Shown here: in pieces, positions 63,261 through 64,000 of the stretch
How the letters are laid out: every line of letters begins with the position of its first letter
Position numbering within the stretch: the first letter of the stretch is position 1
Assembly (NCBI RefSeq): GCF_003574465.1
Contig: NZ_QOWC01000017.1
Span: forward strand, 1 to 64,000
Source of the DNA: Methylobacterium crusticola
GTDB lineage: Bacteria > Pseudomonadota > Alphaproteobacteria > Rhizobiales > Beijerinckiaceae
Length of the DNA: 64,000 bases
Direction: 5' to 3'
Position numbers and translations under genes: made by a program
Notes under the pieces: model-generated
The model's database searches: none
Told to the model about the DNA's origin: nothing
What the model saw: only the letters and a program-made list of their open reading frames with translations

Positions 63261-64000
63261 ATGGGCTCACGCTCGACCACGCCGTCGCTCAGGTCCGTCA
63301 CGCTCGACGACAAGTACGACCTGTCGCGCGAGCAGGTCTTCGTCACGGGCACCCAGGCGGTGATCCGGATGCTGCTGATGCAGCAGGCCCGCGACCGCGC
63401 CGCGGGGCTCGACACGGCGGGCTTCGTCTCGGGCTACCGCGGCTCGCCGATCGCCGGCCTCGACCAGAACCTCGCCCGGGCCGGCAAGGTGCTGGAGCGC
63501 GCCAACATCGTGTTCCGGCCGGGGCTGAACGAGGAGCTCGCCGCGACGGCCATCTGGGGCTCGCAGCAGGCCGAGATGCGGGGCGAGGGCCGGCACGACG
63601 GGGTGTTCGGCCTCTGGTACGGCAAGGGGCCGGGGGTCGACCGCTCGGGCGACGTCTTCCGGCACGCCAACATGGCGGGCACCTCCCGCCACGGCGGCGT
63701 GCTGGCGCTGATGGGCGACGACCACACCGCCGAATCCTCCACGGTGGCGCACCAGTCCGAGTTCCACTTCGTCGACGTGATGAGCCCGATCCTGAACCCG
63801 GCCGGGGTGCAGGAGATCATCGATTACGGGCTCTACGGCTACGCCATGAGCCGCTTCTGCGGCACCTGGGTCGCCTTCAAGTGCGTGAAGGAGAACATCG
63901 AGTCGACCGCGAGCGTGGACGCGCGCCTCGACCGGGTCGGGATCGTGCTGCCGGACGACTTCGCGATGCCGCCGGGCGGCCTCAACATCCGCACGCCGGA
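63261..64000 (+). CDS. Indolepyruvate ferredoxin oxidoreductase family protein (partial)
   Basis: The frame opens at ATG 63261 after GGAGGAAC and runs off the window, giving 246 residues. The N-terminus MGSRSTTPSLRSVTLDDKYD is followed by FVTGTQAVIRMLLMQQARDRAAGLDTAGFVSGYRGSPIAGLD and WYGKGPGVDRSGDVFRHANMAGT. GDDHTAESSTVAHQSE then follows. These are hallmarks of the long (about 1150 aa) fused form that joins the alpha and gamma parts of indolepyruvate or branched 2-oxoacid ferredoxin oxidoreductase. It would decarboxylate an aryl- or alkyl-2-oxoacid to the acyl-CoA with thiamine diphosphate. The iron-sulfur part would lie beyond the window. Confidence 0.88.
   Translation, partial: MGSRSTTPSLRSVTLDDKYDLSREQVFVTGTQAVIRMLLMQQARDRAAGLDTAGFVSGYRGSPIAGLDQNLARAGKVLERANIVFRPGLNEELAATAIWGSQQAEMRGEGRHDGVFGLWYGKGPGVDRSGDVFRHANMAGTSRHGGVLALMGDDHTAESSTVAHQSEFHFVDVMSPILNPAGVQEIIDYGLYGYAMSRFCGTWVAFKCVKENIESTASVDARLDRVGIVLPDDFAMPPGGLNIRTP

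Overview
The window is about 70% GC, densely coded chromosomal DNA that best fits a Methylobacterium-type alphaproteobacterium (Hyphomicrobiales). The clues are a cycHJKL-ordered cytochrome c maturation cluster, a lanmodulin-like EF-hand protein, a Ros/MucR regulator, a DUF6894 protein, an AmiC/AmiR-controlled amide operon and two copies of a 102-bp intergenic repeat of the kind common in Rhizobiales. The genus is inferred from gene content. No rRNA, tRNA, CRISPR array, phage or intact insertion sequence was seen.

Layout. 1-3607: end of ccmI, then ccmE, ccmF and ccmH. 3631-7723: a small EamA protein, a leucine-rich-repeat/kinase fusion, and a diguanylate cyclase divergent from a PilZ protein. 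7854-14509: a CNNM/CBS transporter-like protein, the lanmodulin-like protein, a small secreted protein, a membrane class III nucleotidyl cyclase, a MucR-type regulator, a DUF1194 protein and a membrane-anchored Mrr-like nuclease. 14551-24174 (minus strand): adaptor, two RND pumps and an outer-membrane factor, laid out like MuxABC-OpmB/MdtABC. 24498-25139: DedA. 25295-33812 (minus strand): amiC-amiR, an amide/urea-type ABC importer, an FmdA-like amidase and an SDR, preceded by a leader with an apparent ANTAR-controlled terminator. 34080-35993: kup. 36016-37774: a poorly coding, partly AT-rich segment with small genes and repeats. 38029-42470: a second RND efflux pair. 42771-50564: a GntR regulator, an ABC importer whose permease and two ATPases are fused in one protein, an amidohydrolase and an amidase. 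50623-56292: a PLP-dependent dehydratase, a decayed ArsR gene, small proteins, a NudK-like Nudix hydrolase, TusA, a Gly/Tyr-rich secreted protein and glutamate-cysteine ligase. 56512-61411: an apparent LexA-box promoter driving a 34-residue membrane protein, then dnaE and panC. 61474-64000: dapD, a cyclic-nucleotide-binding protein and the start of an indolepyruvate ferredoxin oxidoreductase family gene.

How the genes fit together. Two separate nitrogen-compound scavenging modules each pair a branched-chain-amino-acid-type ABC importer with hydrolases: AmiC/AmiR with FmdA, and GntR with amidohydrolase and amidase. Two RND systems provide export.

The items most worth following up are the ANTAR attenuator before amiC, the LexA-type promoter on the 34-residue membrane protein, the divergent lanmodulin paralogue and the LivM-LivG-LivF triple fusion with one degenerate ATPase signature.
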